From Bacillus sp. FJAT-27225 (lineage in GTDB: Bacteria; Bacillota; Bacilli; Bacillales; Cytobacillaceae): 64,000 nt of DNA. Made by a program: the position numbers and the translations under genes. The notes below the pieces were generated by a model. It saw only the letters and a list, made by a program, of their open reading frames with translations, was not told where the DNA came from and did no database searches. Each line of letters begins with the position of its first letter. Position 1 is the stretch's first letter. Positions 33,128 to 41,935 of the stretch are shown here, piece after piece. Location: positions 248,001 through 312,000 of the forward strand of contig NZ_MAYU01000001.1 in assembly GCF_001685025.1 (NCBI RefSeq), given 5' to 3'.

Positions 33128-34579
33128 ATGGAACTGCGAATGAAAAAAGAGGATTGGCTGTTTTTAGTGCTTTGCCTTGCGCTTGGGGTGCTCGCAGAAG
33201 AAGCGTTCCTATGGTCACAGCTTGGAATTTCTTATTTTATCTTTATTTTTGCTTTTTATGGACTGTTCTTCTGGAGATTCAGGAAATTCCCATACCGGAA
33301 TCAGCGGCTTGGCTGGCTCGTCTTAGGTGCAATCTGGGTTTTATCGGCAACCTATTTCCTATACGATACCGGGGTGTTTTATGCCCTAAACCTGCTTGCC
33401 ATTCCCGTATTGGTAATCTTCCACATTTCTTTGATAACAGGTCCAAAGAGTGCCGACTGGGCTAATCCAGCGTTCCTTGCCCATATCATCATGCGTATGA
33501 TTGAGAGCATTGTCTATAATCTTGGAGTTGTACAGTTATTGGGCCGAATCATACAACGGAGGGCAAAAGGAAGAAATTCAGCTGTGTTGTCAAAGGTACT
33601 AATCGGTATCGGAATTTCAATTCCAGTTCTGTTTGTGGTTCTGAACTTGCTAATCTCGGCAGACAGCCAGTTCGAACGGATCATAACAAACATTGACTGG
33701 TTCAGTTTTAACGGCGAAACGCTTTTTCGGATCATCGCTGTCTTAGTTTTTACATTCTCCTTCTTCGGATTTATGCAAGTCCATCTGAAAAAGAGAGTGG
33801 AACTGAACCCCATTCGCTTCGGTGAACCCCCCCTGGGACTGGATCCTGTTATTATATTGACTGTTCTTTTGCTTTTGGACGCAGTTTATGTCCTGTTTGT
33901 TGGCGTACAGTTCACTTATTTCTTTAGTGGAACGCTCGGCGAAGGCTATACCTTTGCAGAATACGCGCGACGGGGCTTCTTCGAATTAGTCGTTGTATCG
34001 CTCATCAATTTAACGGTATCCGTAACTGTGCTTTATTTTACAAAAAAGAGAGAAGGGGGACTGTGGAGAATCATTCAGTCCGGCTTGTCTGTACTCGTTC
34101 TCTCCAGCGGGGTGATCCTCACTTCCGCATTTATGAGAATGCTGATGTATGAAGAGGCATATGGGTTTACAATCTTAAGGGTACTTGTGCATTCGTTTAT
34201 GATTTTCCTGCTCGTTATTTTCACGTATACGCTTGTGAAAATTTGGCTTAGCCGCCTTTCATTGATTCACTTTTATTTCATTGCGGCTCTCATTTTTTAT
34301 ACCGTCCTGAATGTGATCAGCATTGACCAAATTGTTGTTGACCGGAACCTGGACCGGTATGAACAGACCGGAAAGATTGATGTTGAATACCTTGCCTACA
34401 TGTCAGATACGGGATTGATTGCTCTAATTGATTTGTATCATAAAAATCCTGAAGTGCCCCGTTTGAAGGATGTTTTGAAAGATAAATTGGCAGCGGGTGA
34501 CGGGGAAGACCATTGGCAGTCGTTTAATTTGACGCGTGAACGCGCAAAAGAAAAGCTGATGGAATTGGATATAAAGTGA
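33128..34579 (+). CDS. DUF4173 polytopic membrane protein
   Basis: 483 residues with about twelve hydrophobic helices and a soluble C-terminal tail. DUF4173/DUF4153 proteins are large membrane proteins of unknown function; diagnostic pieces here are YAEYARRGFFELVVVSLINL-like (EYARRGFFEL), FTILRVLVHSFM and the last segment NLDRYEQTGKIDVEYLA. GGGAGG lies about ten bases before the ATG. Last gene of the padR operon; the stop codon falls inside the first helix of a structured element that may serve as its 3' end. Confidence 0.85.
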   Translation: MELRMKKEDWLFLVLCLALGVLAEEAFLWSQLGISYFIFIFAFYGLFFWRFRKFPYRNQRLGWLVLGAIWVLSATYFLYDTGVFYALNLLAIPVLVIFHISLITGPKSADWANPAFLAHIIMRMIESIVYNLGVVQLLGRIIQRRAKGRNSAVLSKVLIGIGISIPVLFVVLNLLISADSQFERIITNIDWFSFNGETLFRIIAVLVFTFSFFGFMQVHLKKRVELNPIRFGEPPLGLDPVIILTVLLLLDAVYVLFVGVQFTYFFSGTLGEGYTFAEYARRGFFELVVVSLINLTVSVTVLYFTKKREGGLWRIIQSGLSVLVLSSGVILTSAFMRMLMYEEAYGFTILRVLVHSFMIFLLVIFTYTLVKIWLSRLSLIHFYFIAALIFYTVLNVISIDQIVVDRNLDRYEQTGKIDVEYLAYMSDTGLIALIDLYHKNPEVPRLKDVLKDKLAAGDGEDHWQSFNLTRERAKEKLMELDIK

Positions 34580-34835
34580 AACTTCAATCAGTGGGGGTTT
34601 TCTTCCTCCCCCTCTGATTGTTAGTCCCGTTCTACTGCCGCTAATTCGCCGAAGAGCGCGGCGACCTAAGCGGCACTACGAACCCAATTGGTTCAACTAT
34701 GCGGCTGAAAATCACAGCGGCAAGTTTCACTGTATCTCACCAATCGGGCATTTACGGGCAGTTGATCCCTCCACCTATCTTCTTAGTATATTTGGAATTT
34801 TGAGGTGGGGAATCTTACTGCCCGTTAATGCGGGA
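34576..34835 (+). ncRNA. Multibranched structured element, candidate RNA or structured mobile repeat
   Basis: AGTGAAACTT (34575-34584) pairs with AAGTTTCACT (34722-34731), closing a domain with three inner hairpins: CAATCAG..GGGGG with CCCCC..CTGATTG (34585-34620), TGCCGCT/AAGCGGCA enclosing CGCCG/CGGCG (34636-34674), and GAACC/GGTTC (34683-34697 region). A second domain pairs CATTTACGGGCAGT with ACTGCCCGTTAATG (34750-34830) and CCTCCACCT with AGGTGGGG inside. No reading frame. A collapsed relative with both ends lies at 14388. It is not a family I can name. Confidence 0.6.
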
Positions 34836-34851
34836 TAAATGAATAAAAATA

Positions 34852-34879
34852 AGCGGCCTTCCGGTAAGGGAGGCCGCTT
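34852..34879 (-). terminator. Terminator of the DUF975 gene (minus strand)
   Basis: AGCGGCCTT / AGGCCGCTT stem followed on the minus strand by ATTTTTATT, seven bases beyond the stop. Confidence 0.85.
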
Positions 34880-34885
34880 TGCTGT

Positions 34886-35554
34886 CTAAATTGCCGCGTT
34901 TTGCGGTTGGCGATGTTCAATTAGATTTTGATAAAAAGACGCTAATGCTGAAGTGAAGTAAGGAACGAGCCAAATTAGTCCAATTCCCAGCGTCAAGATT
35001 GACAGCAGCGCCCAGCCAATAAAGCTTAGCGTGAGCAGGAAGTATTTCCACTTGTACCCATCCATGAGCTTCCGGCTTTCAGTAATAACATCATTAACAA
35101 CCATATCGGGATTGTCCTTCAGAATGAAATAGGCCTGGGAATAGGCAAGGGCTTTTATAATGCCAGGGACAAGCAAAAGGAGACTCCAAAGGATTGTATA
35201 TATTAGTGTCAAAAGGTAAAGTCCAATTGTCTTGAAATAGATTCCCGCTTTTGACACATTTCCAAACAGTTTTCCCACACTTACAGATTTACCCCGCTGC
35301 AGGTCCAGGAACAGCCAATAGTAGCTGTATAAAATAGGGCTTATGGCAATTGTCGCTATCCAGGACAGCGTAGATGCCTCGACTGGCGGAACCTCCGCAT
35401 AGTACCAGGCTTCAAAGCCGCCGCTTCCCAGGATTTCAATAATCATAGGAATGAAGGTGAAAAACGCAAATGTGACAATAGACAGCACGATTGCGATTCC
35501 CCACCGGCCGGATAATGAAGCCAGCGCATCCTTTTTTATTTCTTTAATACTCAA
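34886..35554 (-). CDS. DUF975 integral membrane protein
   Basis: About 222 residues. The family N-terminus IKEIKKDALASLSGRWG precedes five or six hydrophobic helices; the conserved YSQAYFILKDNPDM loop and SRKLMDGYKWKYFLL near residue 165 are typical DUF975 features. TTG 35554 with GGGGGAAA upstream gives this start; the frame extends to 35680 but those residues (KSTKQKPITYYNRY) are not family-like. Function unknown. The upstream side carries a relic of the MITE-like element found at 52888. Confidence 0.82.
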   Translation of the reverse strand: MSIKEIKKDALASLSGRWGIAIVLSIVTFAFFTFIPMIIEILGSGGFEAWYYAEVPPVEASTLSWIATIAISPILYSYYWLFLDLQRGKSVSVGKLFGNVSKAGIYFKTIGLYLLTLIYTILWSLLLLVPGIIKALAYSQAYFILKDNPDMVVNDVITESRKLMDGYKWKYFLLTLSFIGWALLSILTLGIGLIWLVPYFTSALASFYQNLIEHRQPQNAAI

Positions 35555-35645
35555 ATTCTTTTCCCCCTTTTTGTTTATCATTCTAGTATATAGCAAACTT
35601 TGCGGTTTTTGTCTGCAATTTTTTCTTAAGTATCTATTGTAATAT

Positions 35646-35740
35646 GTTATTGGTTTTTGTTTAGTTGATTTCAACTCCAATCAACCATGTGGATACCAAG
35701 CCTTTGTTTTTATAATTGCAACAAAGTTTGTGAATACAGC
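35646..35740. repeat. Deleted relic of the MITE-like element
   Basis: TAGTTGATTTC is joined directly to AACTCCAATCAAC and followed by GCCTTTG...TTGCAACAAAGTTTGTGAATACAGC, matching the left inner and right ends of the 52888-53295 element with the centre removed. The rest of the 320-base interval 35555-35876 holds nothing else except the terminator at 35841. Confidence 0.65.
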
Positions 35741-35840
35741 TTTGGGGTAAGAACAGGGGGTTAATCCTGGGCATCGCTTTGAGAAATTGAAAGAAGTTTC
35801 CCGTCTGACTAAAACTAGCAAAGTAAATGTTGCTGCTAAT

Positions 35841-35872
35841 AAAAGCCGCCTTCCAATCAGCTTGGAAGGCGG
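35841..35872 (-). terminator. Terminator of the LLM oxidoreductase gene (minus strand)
   Basis: CCGCCTTCCA / TTGGAAGGCGG stem, short loop, then CTTTTATTA on the minus strand. Confidence 0.85.
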
Positions 35873-35876
35873 TATC

Positions 35877-36896
35877 CTATTGGTTCAGTTCATTCATGAT
35901 TTGAGCTGCATACTCAAATGATTTGAGGCGGTCCTGGGGGTCAAAGATTTGAGCATTAATTATAACTTCATCGGCTGATGTTTCATCAATGAATTCCTTG
36001 AGACGCATCTTTACTGTTTCCTTTGTCCCTGTAAACGTGGACTGTGCACGGCCTTCAAGCAGCATCAATTCATAATCGCTCGCCAAATGCTCGAGGCTCT
36101 CAACAGGCGGCCGGAGCTTGCCTGGGCGGTTACGGATGAGCTGGAGGAATTGCTGCTGCATTGAGGTAGCCAGCCACTTTGCTTTTTCATCCGTTTCTGA
36201 AGCGATAATGTTGACGCCAACCATTGCATATGGTTCAGCCAATATTTCTGAAGGCTGGAAGAATTGCCGATATACCTGGAGAGCAGCAAGCGTGTTTTCT
36301 GGAGCGAAATGGCTTGCAAATGCGAATGGCAGCCCGAGTTTTCCTGCAAGCTGTGCGCTGAAGCCGCTTGAACCGAGCAGCCAAATAGGCACTTTCAGCC
36401 CCTCACCGGGGATGGCGCGGACATGGATGACTCCTTCCCGCCTCGAAGGGTCAAAGTAGGCGCGAAGTTCCTCGACCTGGTTGGGAAAGTCATCTGCACT
36501 AGTCCTCCAATCACGTCTCAGTGCAGAGGCTGTCAGCTGGTCCGTACCGGGTGCGCGGCCAAGTCCGAGATCAATCCTGCTCGGAAACAGAGATTCCAAC
36601 GTACCGAATTGTTCGGCAATGACAAGAGGGGAGTGATTGGGCAGCATGACCCCGCCAGAGCCGACCCGGATAGAATTCGTGTGTGCAGCTACCTGGCCAA
36701 TAACAACAGCCGTTGCTGAACTGGCGATTCCGGGCATATTGTGGTGCTCAGCTAGCCAAAACCGATGATACCCCCATTTTTCGGCATGCTGGGCAAGGTC
36801 AACCGTGTTTTTCAGCGAATCTGCAGGTGTGCTTCCTTCCGTTACAGGTGACAGGTCAAGGACTGAATAGCGGACTGTTTTTTTATCTGCGGGCAT
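35877..36896 (-). CDS. LLM-class (luciferase-like) flavin-dependent oxidoreductase
   Basis: Cytoplasmic FMN-dependent monooxygenase-like TIM barrel of about 339 residues. The start [37 protein letters not shown] (about residue 54), [19 protein letters not shown] and [12 protein letters not shown] are the signature of the MsnO8/alkanal-monooxygenase-like group common in bacilli, as are ALRRDWR and [16 protein letters not shown] 36896 follows GAAGTGATAAGA. The substrate is unknown and no flavin reductase is next to it. Monocistronic with a clear terminator. Confidence 0.88.
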   Translation of the reverse strand: MPADKKTVRYSVLDLSPVTEGSTPADSLKNTVDLAQHAEKWGYHRFWLAEHHNMPGIASSATAVVIGQVAAHTNSIRVGSGGVMLPNHSPLVIAEQFGTLESLFPSRIDLGLGRAPGTDQLTASALRRDWRTSADDFPNQVEELRAYFDPSRREGVIHVRAIPGEGLKVPIWLLGSSGFSAQLAGKLGLPFAFASHFAPENTLAALQVYRQFFQPSEILAEPYAMVGVNIIASETDEKAKWLATSMQQQFLQLIRNRPGKLRPPVESLEHLASDYELMLLEGRAQSTFTGTKETVKMRLKEFIDETSADEVIINAQIFDPQDRLKSFEYAAQIMNELNQ

Positions 36897-37083
36897 TCTT
36901 ATCACTTCTTTCAAAAGTCTCTTTACTCGGATTGTATCAGCTAAATGAATGGACTGAAAGCAGATTGCCCAAATGCCTTATTTTCCTCATATTTTTAAAA
37001 AGAAAGAAAGTGTTTGAGTTCTGTTTCTTGCATATAAGCCCTTGAATCAATACTATGGAGAAAAAGGAAAAAGGAGGATGAGC

Positions 37084-37677
37084 ATGATGGGAAAAGTTCT
37101 GCCGCCAGGTCAATTTGAAACGGAAAAATGGCCAATCCTCCATCAAGGGGACGTGTACAAGTTTAACGAGGACACTTGGCAGTTCCAGCTATTTGGAGAG
37201 GTTGAAAAGGAAGTGACCCTTACCTATAAACAGATTATGGAGCTTCCCAAAACAATATCGACGATTGATATGCATTGTGTGACGACCTGGTCCAAGTTCG
37301 CGACGACTTTCGAGGGAGTTGCCCTTAGGGATCTCCTTAAGCTCGTAAACGTAAAGGAGGAGGCCAGGTACATAAAAATTTATGGATACCTGGACGGAGA
37401 CCCGCAAGGCTATTCTGCAAATTTGCCGCTCGCCCCATTAATGGGAGATGATTCCTTGTTCGTTTACCGCTGGAAAGATAAGCACCATGGATGGCAGGAT
37501 GTGGATCCCAAACATGGATATCCATTACGATTTATTCCTCCCGCATCGTTTTACCTTTGGAAAGGGACAAAGTGGGCGACGGGAATTGAATTTATGAAAG
37601 AAGACCAAGCCGGATTCTGGGAAGAGTTGGGTTATTCAATGACTGCCAATCCTTTTAAGGAAGAGCGCTTCCGATAA
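37084..37677 (+). CDS. Molybdopterin-dependent oxidoreductase, sulfite-oxidase fold
   Basis: About 197 residues covering a sulfite-oxidase-type Moco domain (the YuiH-like group). YKQIMELPKTIS leads to DMHCVTTWSKF, whose Cys should coordinate molybdenum; GVALRDLL, GYSANLPL, PLRFIPPASFYLWKGTKW and EFMKED follow in family order. It lacks a Tat signal, so it acts in the cytoplasm or needs a partner. AAGGAGG precedes ATG 37084 (a second ATG follows at once; a longer in-frame start at 37042 lacks a site). The electron donor and substrate cannot be deduced. Confidence 0.87.
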   Translation: MMGKVLPPGQFETEKWPILHQGDVYKFNEDTWQFQLFGEVEKEVTLTYKQIMELPKTISTIDMHCVTTWSKFATTFEGVALRDLLKLVNVKEEARYIKIYGYLDGDPQGYSANLPLAPLMGDDSLFVYRWKDKHHGWQDVDPKHGYPLRFIPPASFYLWKGTKWATGIEFMKEDQAGFWEELGYSMTANPFKEERFR

Positions 37678-37698
37678 TACATTAGCATGCTGCCTCAG

Positions 37699-38010
37699 GT
37701 TCCGAATGTTTCGGAACGAGCTGAAATTCTGAAGACGATTCCAACTGATTCCAGAACATTTCCCGTCGTGGTTCCGAACGCCTCGGAAAGGGGATTTGAG
37801 CCTTGGAGAACATCCGAATGACTCGGAACCGGGATGTGACTTGCGAATGACTCGGAACCGGGATGGGAACCTTTAAATACCATGCGAACGCTTCGGCACC
37901 AGGGTGTGAACGTTTCAAAACCAGGTTATGATCCAAACAAGGTCGTACACTATCTAGACCCATTTACTAATACGGCTTCGAGCTATTCGAAACGAAGCTG
38001 CGAACGTTTC
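37699..38010. repeat. Cluster of TTCCGAANNNTTCGGAA palindromes
   Basis: GTTCCGAA-TGT-TTCGGAAC (37699-37717), TTCCGA..TCGGAA (37772-37788), CCGAATGACTCGG (37814), CGAATGACTCGG (37844) and weaker CGAACG..TTCG copies at 37885, 37907 and 38001. A 22-bp stretch starting CGAATGACTCGG repeats exactly 29 bases apart. It fills the 380 bases between the Moco protein and the aldehyde dehydrogenase. Confidence 0.75.
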
Positions 38011-38058
38011 GATAAACAGATACCAATCGAAACTATTCTTTTTTATGGGGGGAAACCA

Positions 38059-39429
38059 ATGGATATTTATTCCTCGCTAGTGCAAAAGCAACGGGCTTTT
38101 TTTGCAACAGGGAAAACAAAGGATATTGATTTTCGGAAACAGGCACTTGCCAAGCTGCGCCAGCTGATCCAGGACAATGAGGAAAAGTTCCTCGAAGCAT
38201 TAAAACAAGATTTGAATAAAAGTGAATTTGAGTCCTATTTAACAGAAGTTGGCGTTGTCCTGAGTGAGTTGAAGTTTACCGAGAAACATGTTGAAAAATG
38301 GTCCAAACCAAGGCGGGTGAAAGGAACACTCGTACTTGCAGGCTCAAAAAGCTTTATTTATCCAGAGCCATATGGTGTTTCACTAATCATTTCTCCGTGG
38401 AATTACCCATTTCAGCTTGCATTTGCTCCGTTAATTGGGGCAATAGCAGCCGGCAATTGTGCCATCCTGAAACCTTCCGAACTTACCCCTGCAACTTCCA
38501 GGCTACTTGCAGAAGTAGTAGGGAGAGCGTTTCCGGATGAGTATATTGCTATTGCCGAGGGCGGTATAGAGGCGAGCCAGGGATTATTAAAAGAAAAAGT
38601 CGATTATATTTTCTTCACTGGAAGTGTTCCAGTCGGACGGATCATCATGGAAGCAGCGGCCAAAAACCTGACCCCTGTCACGCTAGAGCTTGGCGGAAAA
38701 AGCCCCTGTATCGTTCATCATGATGCAAACCTTACGCTCGCCGCAAAGCGGATTGCCTGGGGAAAATTCATCAATGCCGGCCAAACGTGTGTGGCGCCGG
38801 ACTATCTATATGTACAGAAATCAGTTAAAAAGGAGTTCCTGAAGCTTCTAAAAGATGCAATTACGGAAATATACGGCGAAGCTCCGCATGATAGTGAAAC
38901 GTTCACAAGAATTGTGAGTGAACGCCATTTCGATCGGCTTGTTGGTTTCCTTAGCGATGGAAAACCGCTAGTTGGCGGCCGGTTCAACAAGGACAGGCTT
39001 TCAATTGAGCCAACCGCTCTTGATGGAGTGAATTGGGATTCACCTGTCATGCAGGATGAAATATTCGGACCAATTTTACCGATACTCGAGTATGAAGATT
39101 TGTCCGAAGTGGTTGAAGAGGTGACTGACCGCCCTAAACCGCTGGCGTTCTATGTGTTTTCGGAGAGTGAATCATTCCAGCAAGAAATTCTCGGTTCTTT
39201 TTCCTTCGGAGGAGGCTGTATCAATGACACTGTTATGCATTTGGCATCTCCGTACCTGCCATTCGGTGGAGTAGGGGAAAGTGGAATCGGCGCCTATCAC
39301 GGCAAAGGAAGCTTCGATGTCTTTTCACATGAAAAGAGCATTTTGAAGCAGTCAACGAAATTCGATTTGCCTTTTCGGTACCAGAATACGAAGGACGGTT
39401 TGAAAAAAATCAAGATGTTTTTAAAATGA
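38059..39429 (+). CDS. Aldehyde dehydrogenase (class 3/fatty aldehyde type)
   Basis: 456-residue NAD(P)-dependent enzyme that oxidises aldehydes to acids. ISPWNYPFQLAFAPLIGA (about 109) is the cofactor loop, FTGSVPVG the nucleotide-binding turn, ELGGKSPCIV holds the catalytic Glu and GQTCVAPDYL the nucleophilic Cys (about 242). The shorter length and PDYL after the Cys match the class-3 group (YwdH in Bacillus subtilis). ATG 38059 follows GGGGGGAAA; the open frame reaches back to 37882 through palindromic DNA and should not be taken as protein. Terminator follows. Confidence 0.92.
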   Translation: MDIYSSLVQKQRAFFATGKTKDIDFRKQALAKLRQLIQDNEEKFLEALKQDLNKSEFESYLTEVGVVLSELKFTEKHVEKWSKPRRVKGTLVLAGSKSFIYPEPYGVSLIISPWNYPFQLAFAPLIGAIAAGNCAILKPSELTPATSRLLAEVVGRAFPDEYIAIAEGGIEASQGLLKEKVDYIFFTGSVPVGRIIMEAAAKNLTPVTLELGGKSPCIVHHDANLTLAAKRIAWGKFINAGQTCVAPDYLYVQKSVKKEFLKLLKDAITEIYGEAPHDSETFTRIVSERHFDRLVGFLSDGKPLVGGRFNKDRLSIEPTALDGVNWDSPVMQDEIFGPILPILEYEDLSEVVEEVTDRPKPLAFYVFSESESFQQEILGSFSFGGGCINDTVMHLASPYLPFGGVGESGIGAYHGKGSFDVFSHEKSILKQSTKFDLPFRYQNTKDGLKKIKMFLK

Positions 39430-39462
39430 AAAGACCTGGGTGGCGGCCACTCAGGTCTTTTC
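39430..39462 (+). terminator. Rho-independent terminator
   Basis: AAAGACCTG / CAGGTCTTT stem, loop of about 14 bases, TT. Ends the aldehyde dehydrogenase gene. Confidence 0.8.
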
Positions 39463-39509
39463 GTGATAATGGATCATAAAAGAAGTTGACCACAACATAT
39501 CATACTGTT

Positions 39510-40040
39510 TTAAAATCCTAAAAATACCGTAAAGAAGTTCCGTTTCTTTTTTCGCTTAATCGGCAATCCGGTATCGAAGACAAGCGGAGCATCCTTTCGT
39601 ACTGCCTCCTGATTGGCAGAGGGCGGGACTTGCCTTTGCAGGCTCGCCACAGTTGCCGCAAGCTCTGAAACGGTTTTCTGCAATTCCTCGATTTCCCTGC
39701 GGTGCTGGAGGAGCTGATACGATGCTACGGAATCGGCCTTTCCATCAAGGCGGCGCTCCACTTCACTGAACTTCATGAACAATTCCTCTAGTTCAGGTTG
39801 GATTTCCACCGCTTTAACAGCACCTTTCCGCGGATTATTCTCCCTGATTGGTGCAATGTCCTGGAGAAGGGCGCCATTCTGGATTTTATCCCGGATTTCC
39901 TCCAGGAGCGGGAGATCTTCCTCCTTGAAGGTGTAATGGCCTCGTTCATTCCGTTCCATAGGCAAATTCAATTGTTTAACCCAGCGTTGTACCGTGCTTG
40001 TCGATACACCAAGATGTTTGGCAACTTCGCTTGAATTCAT
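39510..40040 (-). CDS. racA: Chromosome-anchoring protein RacA
   Basis: 176 residues. MerR-type helix-turn-helix at 1-45 (SSEVAKHLGVSTSTVQRWVKQLNLPMERNE in order), a central coiled coil (about 75-140, with RREIEELQKTVSELAATVASL) and a basic, aromatic C-terminal tail RKKKRNFFTVFLGF. In Bacillus subtilis RacA binds origin-proximal DNA and tethers it through DivIVA at the pole during sporulation. The domain order, N-terminal sequence and length fit. GGGGGAATC precedes the ATG. It sits next to a second MerR/coiled-coil gene on the same strand. Confidence 0.88.
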   Translation of the reverse strand: MNSSEVAKHLGVSTSTVQRWVKQLNLPMERNERGHYTFKEEDLPLLEEIRDKIQNGALLQDIAPIRENNPRKGAVKAVEIQPELEELFMKFSEVERRLDGKADSVASYQLLQHRREIEELQKTVSELAATVASLQRQVPPSANQEAVRKDAPLVFDTGLPIKRKKKRNFFTVFLGF

Positions 40041-40128
40041 TTTGATTCCCCCATACTATTTTTTCTACAGGCGGTAAAAATAGTCCCTCTCTATACAATT
40101 CCAATTCATATATGAAAGTTATAGGTTC

Positions 40129-41091
40129 TCATCCCCAGAATCTCCACCATTTCTTTTCTTTGGCTGCAGCCGTTTCACGGAAATTTGAGACGATTTCCTG
40201 AAGGAGCTCTTCACGGCGGTCCATTTCCTGGCTATGGATCATACGTTCCATATTCAGTGTTTCCATATAAAATTCACGATCCTTAATCAAGGTGTCATTG
40301 AAGCTTTCTACAACATTTTCAGCAATGAGATTTGCATCCGACATTGACTTTATTAAGGCTTTCATTTCTTTGGACGAGCGTTCTGAAGCATGGACCATCC
40401 GCTTGTTCAAACTGGAGATTTGCTCTCCGGTATTTTTTGAAACATTGGAAATACTGCTCGAAAGGAATCTGGCTGTTTCGGAAGCTTGTTCCGAAGATTT
40501 CGAAACCACATCTGCCAGTTCAGCCACTTCGGCGAGGGTCCGTTCACTGGACTTGTAAATGGAATCTGATAATGTTTTCACAGTATGAAATGAGCCTTTG
40601 GAAACTTCCTTCTTAACTTCTTCGATAATCTCCTTTTTTACGGCCGTTCTGATTTCTTCACGAACACCTGCCAGGAATTCCTGTTTATAAGCATCCATCG
40701 CAGCAAAAAATGCTTCTGTATCCAATGCCGGTGGAGCCGGGGGGGTCGTGGAAACAGGAACGGCCTGATTAACAGGGGCGGGCTTCATCTCTTTGACTAC
40801 CTTTACTTGGGTTCCGAGTGATTCGGAAGCGTCTTCCGACATTTGGCGAAAGTGCTGCTGAATCAGCTCTCTAATCATATCCTTGCCTAGATTCTTTTCA
40901 CGCATCTGCTTAATTTTTTCGAGAAGTGTGATTTCTGTTTCACTATAAAATCGGGATCCCTGTCTTGTCCTCGGAATTATAAGAAGACCATTGAAGTCCC
41001 TTTCCCATTGGCGGATAGTTCCTGGGGGGACACTAATCATTTTTGATACTTCCTGAATTGTATAGGCTTTCATAACCTGTCCGTCTTTCAT
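40129..41091 (-). CDS. MerR-type HTH protein with long coiled coil and membrane-binding tail
   Basis: 320 residues. An N-terminal MerR helix-turn-helix (YTIQEVSKMISVPPGTIRQWERD), a Pro-rich linker near 105-125, then about 150 residues of coiled coil with Ser/Lys-rich heptads, and the aromatic tail KKWWRFWG, which looks like an amphipathic membrane anchor. The plan repeats that of the neighbouring RacA on a larger scale, so it may bridge DNA and membrane too (inference). GAAAGGATG precedes the ATG at 41091; ATG 41073 is a plausible later start. No close family name is known to me. Confidence 0.78.
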   Translation of the reverse strand: MKDGQVMKAYTIQEVSKMISVPPGTIRQWERDFNGLLIIPRTRQGSRFYSETEITLLEKIKQMREKNLGKDMIRELIQQHFRQMSEDASESLGTQVKVVKEMKPAPVNQAVPVSTTPPAPPALDTEAFFAAMDAYKQEFLAGVREEIRTAVKKEIIEEVKKEVSKGSFHTVKTLSDSIYKSSERTLAEVAELADVVSKSSEQASETARFLSSSISNVSKNTGEQISSLNKRMVHASERSSKEMKALIKSMSDANLIAENVVESFNDTLIKDREFYMETLNMERMIHSQEMDRREELLQEIVSNFRETAAAKEKKWWRFWG

Positions 41092-41443
41092 ATAGATGCA
41101 TCCTTTCTAATCAGAAAATTAGACCACAGAGGAAACTTATAACTTACTTAAATAAAGTTTTGACGTAGATAGTGAATTTTCCTGCAGGCTGACAAAAGCT
41201 ATCAAAACTAGTGGTTTTGCGCTGATTAGAAACAAATTTTGTAGTTTTCGCGCCGTGTTGGGACGAATGGGAGAGAAACAGCCAACAGAGAAGGGAATAT
41301 GCCAGGCAGTGTCGATATCTGTTCTAAGGGCAGACATAGCCTGCAACAGCCTCTCTAAAAAACCGCCTTGAAGCTGCTTCCTTTCAGTTGCCATGCAACT
41401 GGTTACCATGACTTGAATATGCTGTCTAAAAGGCGTGATTCCA
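41092..41443. other. Gene-free divergent interval
   Basis: 350 bases between two divergent genes. A perfect CAGTTGC-CAT-GCAACTG palindrome lies at 41385-41401, about 45 bases before the L,D-transpeptidase start. Otherwise I see nothing supportable; a 115-residue minus-strand frame here has no start signal. Confidence 0.5.
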
Positions 41444-41935
41444 ATGATCCATATTGTTAAAAAAGGCGAAAAGCTTGCCACCATCGCGGTAAATTACAGG
41501 GTCAGCCTCTCAAGATTACGGAAGGCAAACCCGGGTTTAGGGGAAAGGATCCATGCAGGTCAAAGGATAACCATTCCTGGACTCCCTGATCCCTCAACGG
41601 TTCCGTTTCGAATTGATGTGTCGGTTAGGGGAAGAAAGCTTACATTATTTAGGAACGGCCGAGCAGAAAAAACGTATCCAATTGCAGTCGGGAAGATGCT
41701 TACAGCTACTCCGCTGGGGGACTATGTCATCGTGAATCGCGAACCGAATCCAGGCGGGCCATTTGGTGTAATGTGGCTTTCCCTATCAAAGGCAGGGTAT
41801 GGCATACACGGTACGAACAATCCCGCCTCAATAGGCAAGGCAGTTTCGCATGGGTGTATCCGCATGCAAAACCACGATGTGTTGGAACTTGCTGCAAAGG
41901 TCCCCAATGGAACACGTGTTGTTATTCACCCCTAA
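41444..41935 (+). CDS. L,D-transpeptidase with LysM domain
   Basis: 164 residues. A LysM peptidoglycan-binding domain (about 1-48: [32 protein letters not shown]) precedes a YkuD catalytic domain with HGTN and [11 protein letters not shown], where Cys is the nucleophile and the His residues complete the site. It crosslinks or modifies peptidoglycan stems. No signal peptide is seen; YkuD of Bacillus subtilis, of the same layout, is found with spores. AAAGG is ten bases from ATG 41444; the GTG at 41435 is an alternative. Divergent from the MerR gene. Confidence 0.9.
   Translation: MIHIVKKGEKLATIAVNYRVSLSRLRKANPGLGERIHAGQRITIPGLPDPSTVPFRIDVSVRGRKLTLFRNGRAEKTYPIAVGKMLTATPLGDYVIVNREPNPGGPFGVMWLSLSKAGYGIHGTNNPASIGKAVSHGCIRMQNHDVLELAAKVPNGTRVVIHP

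Noticed and set aside
37882-38058. N-terminal extension of the aldehyde dehydrogenase
   Set aside because: It is translated palindrome cluster; ATG 38059 has a strong binding site and gives the family start.
41137-41484. 115-residue minus-strand gene before the L,D-transpeptidase
   Set aside because: No start signal, overlaps the transpeptidase start, and composition is not protein-like.
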